From assembly GCA_020629415.1 (NCBI GenBank), contig JAHDDL010000005.1, positions 38,075 through 102,074 of the forward strand: a stretch of DNA of 64,000 nt, written 5' to 3'. This DNA comes from Maribacter sp. (GTDB taxonomy: Bacteria > Bacteroidota > Bacteroidia > Flavobacteriales > Flavobacteriaceae). Shown piece after piece: positions 8,125-16,365 of the stretch. A program made the translations under genes and the position numbers. Positions within the stretch are counted from its first letter, which is position 1; each line of letters starts with the position of its first letter. Below the pieces are notes generated by a model. It was not told the DNA's origin. It did not search any database and saw only the letters and a program-made list of their open reading frames with translations.

Positions 8125-8688
8125 TCAATTGTTAGATTTCCATTTAATATTGCAGCCAATACTAGGCTTTTGGTCAGGGTCAATTAGATTTCCTTTTAAA
8201 AGATTGTCCATTGCATTTCTTAAATCTTTACCTGTCAATGGCAATCCATTTCCAGGTCTGGAATCATCCAATTGGCCACGATATACTAATTTTAAATCTT
8301 CATCAAATAGATAAAAATCTGGTGTGCAGGCGGCATCGTATTTTTTTGAAACAGATTGGTCTTCATCATATAAATATGGAAAAGTGTAGTTTTCAGCTTT
8401 TGCCTTTATTCGCATATATTGTGGAGAATCTTCAGGGTAATTTTCTATATCGTTACTTGAAATGGCTATAAAGTGAATTCCTTGCTTTTGATATTCCATA
8501 GCCAACTTGGTAATTTCCGGATTAACATGAATTACAAATGGGCAATGGTTGCAGATAAACATGATCACTGTACCCTTGTCACCGTTTAAGGAATGAAGGT
8601 TCATCGTTTTTTTACTGACAGTGTCCAACAGACTAAATTCTGGAGCAACAGTACCCAATGCTAACATTTTACTTTCTGTTCTTGCCAT
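8125..8688 (-). CDS. Thioredoxin-like (AhpC/TSA fold) oxidoreductase
   Basis: The 187-residue protein has a thioredoxin fold with the active-site motif C46-N-H-C49 (FICNHCPFV), the cis-proline region CTPDFYLFD and a preceding APEFSLLD strand as in the AhpC/TSA and ResA group. No signal peptide is present, so it is probably cytoplasmic. Members of this 'thioredoxin family protein' group are common in Flavobacteriaceae but their partner is unknown. The gene is divergent from the CsaA operon. Confidence 0.85.
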   Translation of the reverse strand: MARTESKMLALGTVAPEFSLLDTVSKKTMNLHSLNGDKGTVIMFICNHCPFVIHVNPEITKLAMEYQKQGIHFIAISSNDIENYPEDSPQYMRIKAKAENYTFPYLYDEDQSVSKKYDAACTPDFYLFDEDLKLVYRGQLDDSRPGNGLPLTGKDLRNAMDNLLKGNLIDPDQKPSIGCNIKWKSNN

Positions 8689-8777
8689 ATCGACTAATAA
8701 TTTATGGTACTAAGTTAAGGAATATATTAAGCCTGTCTTTTCTTTATACTACAGATGAACCTATAAAAATAGTAAAA

Positions 8778-9080
8778 ATGGAAAATTCATATATTTCTTT
8801 ATCTCATGCAATAAAAGCGTTACAGGAAGAGGGGTACACGGAGGATTACAATTTGTGTGATGCCGGTGTAGAAAATAAAGGCAAAAAGAACATACACATT
8901 GCAACAGAATTAGAGGTGGTAAAGTTTTATCGTTTTGAAGGAATGAGCAACCCAGATGATAATACCATTTTATATGTTATAGAAACAAATACAGGTGAAA
9001 AGGGGCTATTGGTAGATGCGTATGGAATGTATGCGGGCAATGTACCAAAAGATATGATAGAAAAGCTTAAATTGAGCTAA
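8778..9080 (+). CDS. Conserved 100-aa protein of unknown function
   Basis: The ATG at 8778 gives a compact 100-residue protein beginning MENSYISLSHAI; an upstream TTG extension from 8658 overlaps the divergent gene and has no protein-like character. The sequence includes LCDAGVENKGKKNIH, VVKFYRFEG and GLLVDAYGMYAGNVPKDM. Close relatives are widespread in Flavobacteriia and are sometimes labelled phosphoribosylpyrophosphate synthetase, for which I see no motif. Its TAA overlaps the ATG of the csaA-like gene by one base, and the four genes 8778-11395 look like one operon. Confidence 0.8.
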   Translation: MENSYISLSHAIKALQEEGYTEDYNLCDAGVENKGKKNIHIATELEVVKFYRFEGMSNPDDNTILYVIETNTGEKGLLVDAYGMYAGNVPKDMIEKLKLS

Positions 9081-9418
9081 TGAATGATACGATTACTTGG
9101 CAAGATTTTAGTAAGATCGATATGAGAGTGGGTACAATCATAGATGTGCTAGATTTTCCAGAGGCTAGAAATCCGTCATATAAGTTGCATGTTAATTTTG
9201 GTGATGAAATTGGAATAAAAAAAACATCTGCTCAACTAACGGAAAAGTATAAAAAAGAAGAGTTAATTGGACTTCAAGTAACGGCTGTCGTCAATTTCCC
9301 TAAAAAACAAATTGCCAATTTTATGAGTGAATGTCTTATCTTGGCAGCTGTAGAAAACAGTTCAGTGGTACTACTTCAACCACAAATGAAAGTGCCTAAC
9401 GGATTAAAAATTTCTTAA
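9080..9418 (+). CDS. csaA: CsaA-type tRNA-binding domain protein
   Basis: The 112-residue protein is a single tRNA-binding (OB-fold) domain: FSKIDMRVGTIIDVLDFPEA, KTSAQLTEKY, LQVTAVVNFPKKQIANFMSE and LQPQMKVPNG. This matches CsaA, a dimeric tRNA-binding or export-related chaperone in Bacillus. The gene starts on the last base of the preceding stop codon and is followed after 4 bases by the transporter gene. Confidence 0.9.
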   Translation: MNDTITWQDFSKIDMRVGTIIDVLDFPEARNPSYKLHVNFGDEIGIKKTSAQLTEKYKKEELIGLQVTAVVNFPKKQIANFMSECLILAAVENSSVVLLQPQMKVPNGLKIS

Positions 9419-9422
9419 ATTT

Positions 9423-10343
9423 TTGACTGATAATATTTTAGATACTATTCATATTAATTTTGATTCGGGTTCACTTTGGATTATTAACCTTGTTTTAAGT
9501 TTGGTCATGTTTGGGGTAGCTCTAGAGATTTCAGTTACGGATTTTAGGCCCGTATGGCAAAAGCCCAAAGCATTATTGTTGGGGTTGATCAGTCAGTTTA
9601 TTTTACTACCTGCTTTTACATTTATTTTGGTACTTTTCTTAGAACCTTTGCCAAGTTTAGCCTTAGGCATGTTCATGGTAGCAGCTTGCCCAGGTGGTAA
9701 TATTTCTAACTTTATATCTTACTTGTCTAAAGCAAATACTGCGCTGTCCGTAAGTCTTACCGCCATTGCTACTATGTTAGCGGTGCTTATGACTCCTTTA
9801 AATTTTCATTTTTGGTCAATGTTATACGAGCCTAGTGCTGGTCTAATTCAAGATATTTCAATATCACCCTTAGAGATGATCAAACTGGTCTTTTTATTAT
9901 TGGGTCTGCCTATAATATTAGGTATGTACGTAAATTATAAAAAGCCGAAATTGGCATTAAAAATTGCCAAGAAACTAAAAGTGGTTTCCTTAGTGTTTTT
10001 CATCTCGTTAGTTGTTATAGCATTGTATAATAACCGTGTCACTTTTATGGACTATGTATTATATGTTTTTTGGATTGTATTACTTCATAACATAATAGCA
10101 TTTGCTACAGGATATAGTCTTGGGAAATTGTTTAATGTACCAGAAGATAGTCTGCGCTCCATAACCATTGAAACTGGAATTCAGAATTCCGGATTAGGTT
10201 TGTTATTGATTTTTACCTTTTTTGACGGATTAGGGGGAATGGCACTTCTTGCTGTATTTTGGGGTATATGGCATATTGTGTCAGGCTTAATTTTGGCTGC
10301 TTTTTGGAATAAAAAGACGATTACAAAAAAGACCGTAGTATGA
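9423..10343 (+). CDS. BASS-family (bile acid:sodium symporter-like) transporter
   Basis: The 306-residue integral membrane protein has about nine to ten hydrophobic helices and the family signature around AACPGGNISNFISYLSKAN (about 88-106) and the GIQNSGLGLLLI motif (about 255-266). BASS proteins move organic acids or sterol-like anions with sodium; the substrate is unknown. The start is the TTG at 9423, four bases after the previous stop; no suitable ATG exists nearby. Its end overlaps the next gene by ATGA. Confidence 0.9.
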   Translation: MTDNILDTIHINFDSGSLWIINLVLSLVMFGVALEISVTDFRPVWQKPKALLLGLISQFILLPAFTFILVLFLEPLPSLALGMFMVAACPGGNISNFISYLSKANTALSVSLTAIATMLAVLMTPLNFHFWSMLYEPSAGLIQDISISPLEMIKLVFLLLGLPIILGMYVNYKKPKLALKIAKKLKVVSLVFFISLVVIALYNNRVTFMDYVLYVFWIVLLHNIIAFATGYSLGKLFNVPEDSLRSITIETGIQNSGLGLLLIFTFFDGLGGMALLAVFWGIWHIVSGLILAAFWNKKTITKKTVV

Positions 10344-11395
10344 GTGGTATTTTCTACTCTTTAGTTAAGATAGTGGTGAAAGCCGGATTGTATGGCTATC
10401 ACAGGAAGATAAAAATCACAGGACTTGAAAATATTCCAAAAGACGTACCTGTCATGTTTCTGCCAAATCATCAAAGTGCTTTGATCGATGTATTGTTGAT
10501 AGCTACAGATTGTAATAGAAAACCTTACTTTCTAACTCGTTCAGATGTTTTTAAAGGTAAGTTTTTAAAACGAGTGTTTTCTTATTTTCAAATGCTGCCC
10601 ATTTATAGAATGCGTGATGGTAGGAATACACTGGCCAACAACGACGCTATATTTAACTCATGTGCACAAATTCTAAGTAGGGGAGATGCTTTGCTATTAT
10701 TTCCAGAGGCAAACCATAGTCTTAAACGATCGGTTCGTCCATTAAGTAAAGGTTTTACCAGAATTTTAATAAGAACTTTTGAGATGTACCCAGAGCTTGA
10801 TGTTCAACTTATACCGGTAGGGTTAAATTACAAGTATGCAGCTCATTTTCCTGATGAGGTTGCAATACATTACGGCGCACCAATATCAGCTAAACGGTTT
10901 TATGATTCAAAAGACTTAAGCAAAACAAGTCTTGATATTAAGGGAAAAGTTTCTGAACGATTGAAGAAATTGACCGTTCATATCTCTAATGAGCAGCAGT
11001 ATGACATGATTTTGAATCGATTGATTGTAGAGAACGTAGACTTTCTTAATCCTACTTCAATTAATGAAAAAATTAAATCGTATACTCATGAAAAGGCAAT
11101 ATTATCCACTAATTCAATATCTAGTGAACAACATTTAAATACCATCAATTGGTTATTTGCTGTGTTAAATTTTCCAATTGTTTTTTCTTGGAGAACATGG
11201 TTAAAACCAAAAGTTCCTGAAGATGAGTTTATGGGTACTTTTAGATTTGCATTTGCGATAGTCACTTATCCTATTTACTTGACTTTTCTTTTACTTATAT
11301 TGTCATTGAGCTTTTCTGTGTACATCGCATTTATTGTAATAAGTGCGTTGACATTAGTAAATGTTGGGTTGGTAAAGTATGGCTTTAGTAGGTAA
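10340..11395 (+). CDS. PlsC-like lysophospholipid/glycerol-phosphate acyltransferase
   Basis: The 351-residue protein has the acyltransferase block I NHQSALID (H44, D49), block II around GRNTLANND, and block III FPEANHSLKRSV, a variant of the usual FPEGT. The C-terminal third carries hydrophobic segments (about 270-345) that probably anchor it to the membrane. It likely acylates a glycerol-phosphate or lysophospholipid in membrane lipid synthesis. It overlaps the transporter gene by 4 bases and ends the operon at a hairpin terminator. Confidence 0.88.
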   Translation: MSGIFYSLVKIVVKAGLYGYHRKIKITGLENIPKDVPVMFLPNHQSALIDVLLIATDCNRKPYFLTRSDVFKGKFLKRVFSYFQMLPIYRMRDGRNTLANNDAIFNSCAQILSRGDALLLFPEANHSLKRSVRPLSKGFTRILIRTFEMYPELDVQLIPVGLNYKYAAHFPDEVAIHYGAPISAKRFYDSKDLSKTSLDIKGKVSERLKKLTVHISNEQQYDMILNRLIVENVDFLNPTSINEKIKSYTHEKAILSTNSISSEQHLNTINWLFAVLNFPIVFSWRTWLKPKVPEDEFMGTFRFAFAIVTYPIYLTFLLLILSLSFSVYIAFIVISALTLVNVGLVKYGFSR

Positions 11396-11411
11396 TTGAG
11401 CGCAAAATAAA

Positions 11412-11443
11412 AACGGCCCTTTAAAAAGGACCGTTAATTTTTT
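11412..11443. terminator. Hairpin terminator between convergent genes
   Basis: AACGGCCCTTT and AAAGGACCGTT form an 11-bp stem with one mismatch, followed by an AATTTTTT run. It sits between the acyltransferase stop (11395) and the DUF3276 stop (11460) and may serve both strands. Confidence 0.65.
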
Positions 11444-11459
11444 AAAGAAAGTTTAGCGC

Positions 11460-11843
11460 TTAGATATCTTCAAAACTAACATCTGTAAAGCTAGATGTAC
11501 TAGTAGTTGTATTTTCTACTGGAAGTTCAGCAGCAACTTCTTCTTTCTTAAAATCTTTTTGATGTCTTTCAGAAATAACTTCTGAACCTTTTTCGTTGAT
11601 GATAAAGTCCATCATTTCTTCAACGTTCTCTTTAAAGGCATCAAAGTCTTCTTTGTATAAATAGATTTTATGCTTTTTGTAATGGAAGGATCCATCGTCA
11701 TGTGTAAATTTCTTACTTTCTGTAATCGTTAAATAATAGTCCCCAGCTTTTGTACTTCTTACATCGAAAAAATACGTTCTTCTACCTGCGCGTAAAACTT
11801 TGGAGTGAATTTCTTCCTGATCTGATAAATCTCTTTCGCTCAT
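11460..11843 (-). CDS. DUF3276 (PUR-domain) nucleic-acid-binding protein
   Basis: The 127-residue protein fits the PUR-alpha-like family of Bacteroidota and spirochaetes: KVLRAGRRTYFFDVRSTKAGDYYLTITESKK, then HYKKHKIYLYKEDFDAF and an amphipathic helix EMMDFIINEKG. A single PUR repeat dimerises to bind single-stranded DNA or RNA. The last 30 residues are acidic and Ser/Thr-rich and probably disordered. It is a separate minus-strand unit upstream of which lies the ABC exporter gene in the same direction (65-base gap). Confidence 0.9.
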   Translation of the reverse strand: MSERDLSDQEEIHSKVLRAGRRTYFFDVRSTKAGDYYLTITESKKFTHDDGSFHYKKHKIYLYKEDFDAFKENVEEMMDFIINEKGSEVISERHQKDFKKEEVAAELPVENTTTSTSSFTDVSFEDI

Positions 11844-11908
11844 TTCTAATGTTTAGTGTCGTTCTGCTATCAAAAATGAAAAAAAAAACACTATCCTACA
11901 ACAATTTT

Positions 11909-13660
11909 CTAACTTTCTTTCTCTGAGAGCTGTTTGTGGTAGAGGTCTTTATAGTAGCCTTCACACGTATTTAACTCATCGTGTGTACCTTGCTGAATAA
12001 GTTTTCCGTCGTCTAAAACTAGAATTTTATCTGCGTTTTTAGCAGAAGAAACTCTGTGACTTACAATTAATGTAGTTTTATTCTTAGAGGCTTTCTTAAG
12101 ATTGTTCAATATTTCTTCTTCCGTTTCAGTATCTACTGCAGACAGGCAATCATCAAATAAATAAATTTTGGGTTTCTTGATCAATGCTCGCGCAATGGAG
12201 ACACGTTGCTTTTGTCCGCCACTTAGTGTTATCCCTCTTTCACCTAAAACCGTATCATATTTTTTTGAGAAACCCATTATATTTTCATGAACCACGGCAT
12301 CTTTGGCAATAGCTATGATTTCTTCATCGGTTGCATCTTCTTTACCAAATTTTATATTATTCTTAATACTGTCCGAAAATAGAAAGGCATCTTGTGGTAC
12401 CGCTCCAATAGATTCTCTAAGACTTGTAAGGTCTATGTGTTTAATAGGCTCGTCATCAATTAATATTTCACCAGATGTGGTATCGTATAATCGTGCCACC
12501 AAATCTAAAATGGTAGATTTACCTGACCCCGTTTTACCGATAATGGCAGTTGTCTCACCTTCGTTAATGGTAAAGGATAAGTTTTTTAAAGCGTTAATAT
12601 TAGTATCTTGATATGTAAAGTCTACATCTTTAAATTCAATTTTGCCCTTAACCTTGTGCTCATGAGTAGGCAAGTTCTTTAATTCTGACTCTTGCCTTAA
12701 AAATTCATTGATGCGTTGTTGACTGGCAGCAGCTCTTTGAACGATAGATGTAAGCCACCCAACTATGGCAACGGGCCATGTTAGCATGTTTACATATAAT
12801 ATAAACTCTGCAATAAGGCCAACTTCAATTTCGCCTGCCAAATACTGTTTTCCTCCTATATATATGACCAATATATTACTGATACCTATTAGTAGTATCA
12901 TTAATGGAAAAAACCAGGCATTCACCTTTGCCAGACTTACACTTTTTACTTTGCCTTCATTGGCAAGTTTAACCAGGTCATCATTGGTCTGTGGTTCTAA
13001 TGCATATGCCTTGATTACAGAAACCCCAGAGAAAATCTCTTGGGTAAACGTAGAAAGTGTAGAAAGGTATTGTTGTACAATGGTACTTCTTTTGTGTATA
13101 ACCTTACTAATTTGATAAATTAAAACAGACAAAAAGGGTAAAGGCAATAGGGTATAAGCAGCTAAAGTTGGCGCTTTTATGAACATTAAAGGTATTAAAC
13201 AGGCAAATAAAGTCAATGTTTGCATACCGTACATAATGGCAGGACCGGCATACATGCGCACTTCATTTACATCTTCGCTTATTCTGTTCATTAAATCTCC
13301 TGTTCTATTTTTCTTATAAAAATTGAGACTTAATTTTTGATAGTGGTCAAATATTTCATTTTTAAGGTCGTATTCTATGTACCTGGAAATATTAATGATC
13401 AGTTGGCGCATTAAAAAAGTAAAGAAGCCAGATAGTATTGCAGCACCTACTATAATAAGTATATACTCCATCAATAGTTCTTGTGCCGTAGATTTTTCTA
13501 ATTCCGCGTTTATATATTGCTCAACAACGGTTATGGAGTTATTAACGTAAGACGGCATAATCAATTGAAATAACCTTGCAGCTATAGTTATAATAATGCC
13601 GAGAAAAAGCTTAAGCCAGTATTTTTTAAAGTATTTGTTTAGATGCTTAAGTTCTTTCAT
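11909..13660 (-). CDS. ABC exporter (fused permease and ATPase, MsbA/MdlB-like)
   Basis: The 583-residue half-transporter has six membrane helices (about 15-320) and an ATPase domain: Walker A GKTGSGKST, signature LSGGQKQR, Walker B IYLFDDCLSAVD and the switch histidine in IVSHRVS. The residue after the Walker B aspartate is Asp, not the usual catalytic Glu, as in some MdlA-type half-transporters, suggesting it may need a partner with a full site; no second half-transporter is in the window. Substrate (lipid, peptide or drug) is not readable. It is divergent from nusB. Confidence 0.9.
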   Translation of the reverse strand: MKELKHLNKYFKKYWLKLFLGIIITIAARLFQLIMPSYVNNSITVVEQYINAELEKSTAQELLMEYILIIVGAAILSGFFTFLMRQLIINISRYIEYDLKNEIFDHYQKLSLNFYKKNRTGDLMNRISEDVNEVRMYAGPAIMYGMQTLTLFACLIPLMFIKAPTLAAYTLLPLPFLSVLIYQISKVIHKRSTIVQQYLSTLSTFTQEIFSGVSVIKAYALEPQTNDDLVKLANEGKVKSVSLAKVNAWFFPLMILLIGISNILVIYIGGKQYLAGEIEVGLIAEFILYVNMLTWPVAIVGWLTSIVQRAAASQQRINEFLRQESELKNLPTHEHKVKGKIEFKDVDFTYQDTNINALKNLSFTINEGETTAIIGKTGSGKSTILDLVARLYDTTSGEILIDDEPIKHIDLTSLRESIGAVPQDAFLFSDSIKNNIKFGKEDATDEEIIAIAKDAVVHENIMGFSKKYDTVLGERGITLSGGQKQRVSIARALIKKPKIYLFDDCLSAVDTETEEEILNNLKKASKNKTTLIVSHRVSSAKNADKILVLDDGKLIQQGTHDELNTCEGYYKDLYHKQLSEKES

Positions 13661-13760
13661 AAGTTGTAGAAAAACTGATAGTTTAAAATTCTGTGGACAA
13701 AGATAGTTTTTTGACCTAAAACGATATGTTATAAATAAGCTAAGATAAATACGATTGCTA

Positions 13761-13791
13761 TTGTGACCCTTTAAATAGATACTTACCTTTG
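13761..13791 (+). promoter_or_regulatory. Promoter of nusB (TTG-N20-TACCTTTG)
   Basis: TTG at 13761-13763 and TACCTTTG at 13784-13791 with a 20-base spacer fit the Bacteroidota -33/-7 consensus. The start codon is 38 bases downstream. Confidence 0.65.
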
Positions 13792-13829
13792 CGCCTTTAT
13801 TTACTAATTTATTAAATAAGTTCTTTTAA

Positions 13830-14777
13830 ATGCTTACAAGAAGGCACATTAGGGTTAAGGTAATGCAGAGTATTTATGCTCTTATACAGTCTAAGGACGA
13901 TTCATTACAGAAGCAAGAGAAGTTTTTAAAGGTAAGCATAGAGAATACCTACACGCTGTACCTGTTATGGCTTAGTCTTTTTGTGGAATTACATAAAAGG
14001 GCTGCAGATCAAATTTCCCTATCTGCAAATAAATATATTACCGACAAAAAGACGGAGTTCCCTAATTCTAAAAAGTTTATTGAGAACAGATTGTTGTTGC
14101 AAATTGTAGAGAACAGAACTTTAGAAGAAGAGCTTACCCACAGAAAGTTAGATAATTGGTATTTGAACGAAGAGTATGTAAAGTTGATTTACAAAGAAAT
14201 CTTAGAAAGCGAAGCTTACCAAAAATATATGTCTACTGCAGAAAGTGACTACGCTGCAGATAAAGATTTGATGATTACCTTGTTCAAGAACATTATTGCA
14301 CCTAACGATAAAATCTACGACTACTTTGAAGATGATAAGTTAACGTGGGTAGACGATATACCTATTGTAAATACGTTTGTTTTAAAACATTTTAAGAAAG
14401 CAAAGTTAACGCATACGGAATCTTACTTTTTACCTAGTTTGTTAAAGGATGATGAGGATATGACATATGCTATGCAATTGTTGACCAGAACCTTATTGAA
14501 GAACGATGCGTTAGAAAAAGAGATCGAGGGCAAGACACCAAATTGGGACAAAGATCGTATTGCCGGTATTGATAGCATTTTATTAAAAATGGCCATTTGC
14601 GAGCTGTTGCATTTCCCTTCTATACCAGAAAGGGTGACTATTAATGAATACTTGGAAATTGCCAAAGAATATTCTACGCCAAAAAGTAGTATTTTCATAA
14701 ATGGTATTCTTGATAAGCTTACTAAAGAATACAAGTCAGAAGGAAAGCTTAACAAAATGGGAAGAGGTCTATTATAA
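13830..14777 (+). CDS. nusB: Transcription antitermination factor NusB (long Bacteroidota form)
   Basis: The 315-residue protein starts MLTRRHIRVKVMQSIYAL, the RNA-binding first helix of NusB, and ends in the typical NusB core (WDKDRIAGIDSILLKMAICELLHFPSIPERVTINEYLEIAKEYS..SIFINGILDKL, about 235-305). Most NusB proteins are about 140 residues; Bacteroidota homologues carry a long insert between the first helix and the core, as here. It acts with NusE in rRNA transcription. It is followed after 43 bases by the DUF1573 lipoprotein and yajC. Confidence 0.92.
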   Translation: MLTRRHIRVKVMQSIYALIQSKDDSLQKQEKFLKVSIENTYTLYLLWLSLFVELHKRAADQISLSANKYITDKKTEFPNSKKFIENRLLLQIVENRTLEEELTHRKLDNWYLNEEYVKLIYKEILESEAYQKYMSTAESDYAADKDLMITLFKNIIAPNDKIYDYFEDDKLTWVDDIPIVNTFVLKHFKKAKLTHTESYFLPSLLKDDEDMTYAMQLLTRTLLKNDALEKEIEGKTPNWDKDRIAGIDSILLKMAICELLHFPSIPERVTINEYLEIAKEYSTPKSSIFINGILDKLTKEYKSEGKLNKMGRGLL

Positions 14778-14820
14778 AAATATTTTATAATTTTACAATT
14801 AATTGATAAATCTAAATAGT

Positions 14821-15291
14821 ATGAAAAAAATAGTTCTAATCGTTGGTCTTGTATCAATGGTAGCTTTTACTTCTTGTAAGGACAATGCATCAAGTAAGAT
14901 CAAAACAGATAATGTAGCAGAAGCTGCTGTAAGAGATGAGGCCGCTAAAGCTGTGCCTGTTATGTCTTTTGATAAAGCAGAACATGATTTTGGTACAATT
15001 GAGCAGGGTACTCCACAAGAGACCGTATTTACTTTTACCAATACAGGTAATGCTCCGTTAATTATTACCGATGCAAAAAGTAGCTGTGGTTGTACGGTTC
15101 CTAATCCTCCAAAGGATCCTATTGCACCAGGTGAAACTGGTGAGTTAAAAGTAAACTTTAACGGTTCTGGCCAAAACCAGGTTACTAAAACTATTACCGT
15201 TACGGCTAACACTGAAAAAGGTTCTGAGCTTTTGAGAATCAAAGCTTTCGTTAACCCAAAAGGAGCAGCTCCATTAGGACCTGTTAAATAA
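14821..15291 (+). CDS. DUF1573 lipoprotein
   Basis: From the ATG at 14821 the protein has 156 residues; a TTG six codons upstream only adds residues before the signal peptide. The signal sequence ends in a lipobox (VAFTSC), so it is a lipoprotein. The mature part holds the DUF1573 domain: FGTIEQGTPQETVFTFTNTG, PLIITDAKSSCGCTVP and the PGETGELKVNFN strand, an Ig-like fold of unknown role in the envelope. The order nusB-DUF1573-yajC is common in Flavobacteriia. Confidence 0.9.
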   Translation: MKKIVLIVGLVSMVAFTSCKDNASSKIKTDNVAEAAVRDEAAKAVPVMSFDKAEHDFGTIEQGTPQETVFTFTNTGNAPLIITDAKSSCGCTVPNPPKDPIAPGETGELKVNFNGSGQNQVTKTITVTANTEKGSELLRIKAFVNPKGAAPLGPVK

Positions 15292-15315
15292 TTATAAATT
15301 ACAGATATACCAAAA

Positions 15316-15603
15316 ATGGGTGATATAGGGCAGTTTCTTCCGATGATTTTGATTTTTGTGGTCGCATATTTTTTTATGATCAGACCTCAAATGAAAAGAC
15401 AAAAGGAGGAAAAAAAGTTTTCGGCAGAATTAAAACGTGGTGATCGTGTTATTACCAAAAGTGGTCTGCACGGAAAAGTAGTAGATTTGAATGATAAGGA
15501 TTTCTCTTGCGTTTTGGAAACAATGGCAGGAAAATTAAAATTTGATAGATCTGCCATATCCATGGAAATGAGCGCTAAGTTAAACGCTCCGGAGAAAAAG
15601 TAG
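15316..15603 (+). CDS. yajC: Preprotein translocase subunit YajC
   Basis: The 95-residue protein has one N-terminal membrane helix (FLPMILIFVVAYFFMIRPQ) directly followed by the YajC hallmark RPQMKRQKEEKKF and the GDRVITKSGLHGKV domain. YajC associates with SecDF in protein export. It lies 24 bases after the DUF1573 gene. Confidence 0.95.
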   Translation: MGDIGQFLPMILIFVVAYFFMIRPQMKRQKEEKKFSAELKRGDRVITKSGLHGKVVDLNDKDFSCVLETMAGKLKFDRSAISMEMSAKLNAPEKK

Positions 15604-15713
15604 CTAAACGTTGGATAAGCACATGCGGTTTTATTAACGAACCGGTTAAAAGGTGTATCCTAAGCATTAGAATAGTATAATCTCCGATTATTGAGTAACT
15701 TTTTCTTAATTCA

Positions 15714-15750
15714 TAAAAAAAGCACCAATGGTAACATTGGTGCTTTTTTT
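15714..15750. terminator. Bidirectional terminator between yajC and the YdeI-like gene
   Basis: The perfect 10-bp stem AGCACCAATG / CATTGGTGCT with a GTAA loop is flanked by an A run and a T run. It serves the convergent genes at 15603 and 15765. The 110 bases between yajC and the hairpin hold nothing recognisable. Confidence 0.9.
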
Positions 15751-15764
15751 ATGGTAATTAGCTA

Positions 15765-16364
15765 TTATCTCCTATACATCTCAAGCAGGCCTTTACCTGC
15801 CAATATTAATGGTATGATCTTTTCCAATCTGGAGAGTTTGGTTTGTTCTTGTTTGGCAGTTGCAATAAATTCAGCGTAATCTTTCTGTTTGGAATAGGTT
15901 AATTTTTGAAAAGCAACTTTGATATCTTCATTGTTTTCAAGCGCTACGGATAAGTGGGTGGGAATGGTAATTTTGGTTTTTGGCTTTCTCTTTACTTTTA
16001 CATGTAGCCCCTTTTTCTGATTTTCAATGGCTTCATTTATATATGATGTTACTAGAGCCGTATCTATATCTTCTTCCGAAGAATATTTTAAGTGGCGCAT
16101 TGCCATAGTTTTACCCTCTTGTGCATTTTCAAGTACTTTTTTAGGGTCACTTAAAAATACACCGTTAAAGAACCAAATGCAAAAATGGTTTTTGAATTTG
16201 TTTATAGCAATAACATTTTTACCGTTGGTCATATAGGTGGGGAAACTCCATTTGTAGGTTTCCGTCATGCCATGGTCCAAAGCAAGGGCTCTTAATTTTG
16301 CCACACCATTTTTAAACAGATGCGCCTCATTATAAAATATTTCTATTTTCTCTTGCTTTTCCAT
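15765..16364 (-). CDS. YdeI/OmpD-associated-type protein (DUF1801)
   Basis: The 199-residue protein matches the flavobacterial YdeI family: a DUF1801 N-terminal half (YKWSFPTYMTNGKNVIAINKFKNHFCIWFFNG, about 38-70) and a C-terminal OmdA-like helical part (LSVALENNEDIKVAFQKLTYSKQKDYAEFIATAKQ). The function is not established. It lies directly downstream of pepT on the same strand, with one base between the two genes. Confidence 0.82.
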   Translation of the reverse strand: MEKQEKIEIFYNEAHLFKNGVAKLRALALDHGMTETYKWSFPTYMTNGKNVIAINKFKNHFCIWFFNGVFLSDPKKVLENAQEGKTMAMRHLKYSSEEDIDTALVTSYINEAIENQKKGLHVKVKRKPKTKITIPTHLSVALENNEDIKVAFQKLTYSKQKDYAEFIATAKQEQTKLSRLEKIIPLILAGKGLLEMYRR

Positions 16365-16365
16365 A

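Noticed and set aside
12132..12153. Asp in place of the catalytic Glu after Walker B in the ABC exporter, considered as a broken enzyme
   Set aside because: A DD pair is found in known half-transporters that pair with a second ATPase, so this is not evidence of decay.
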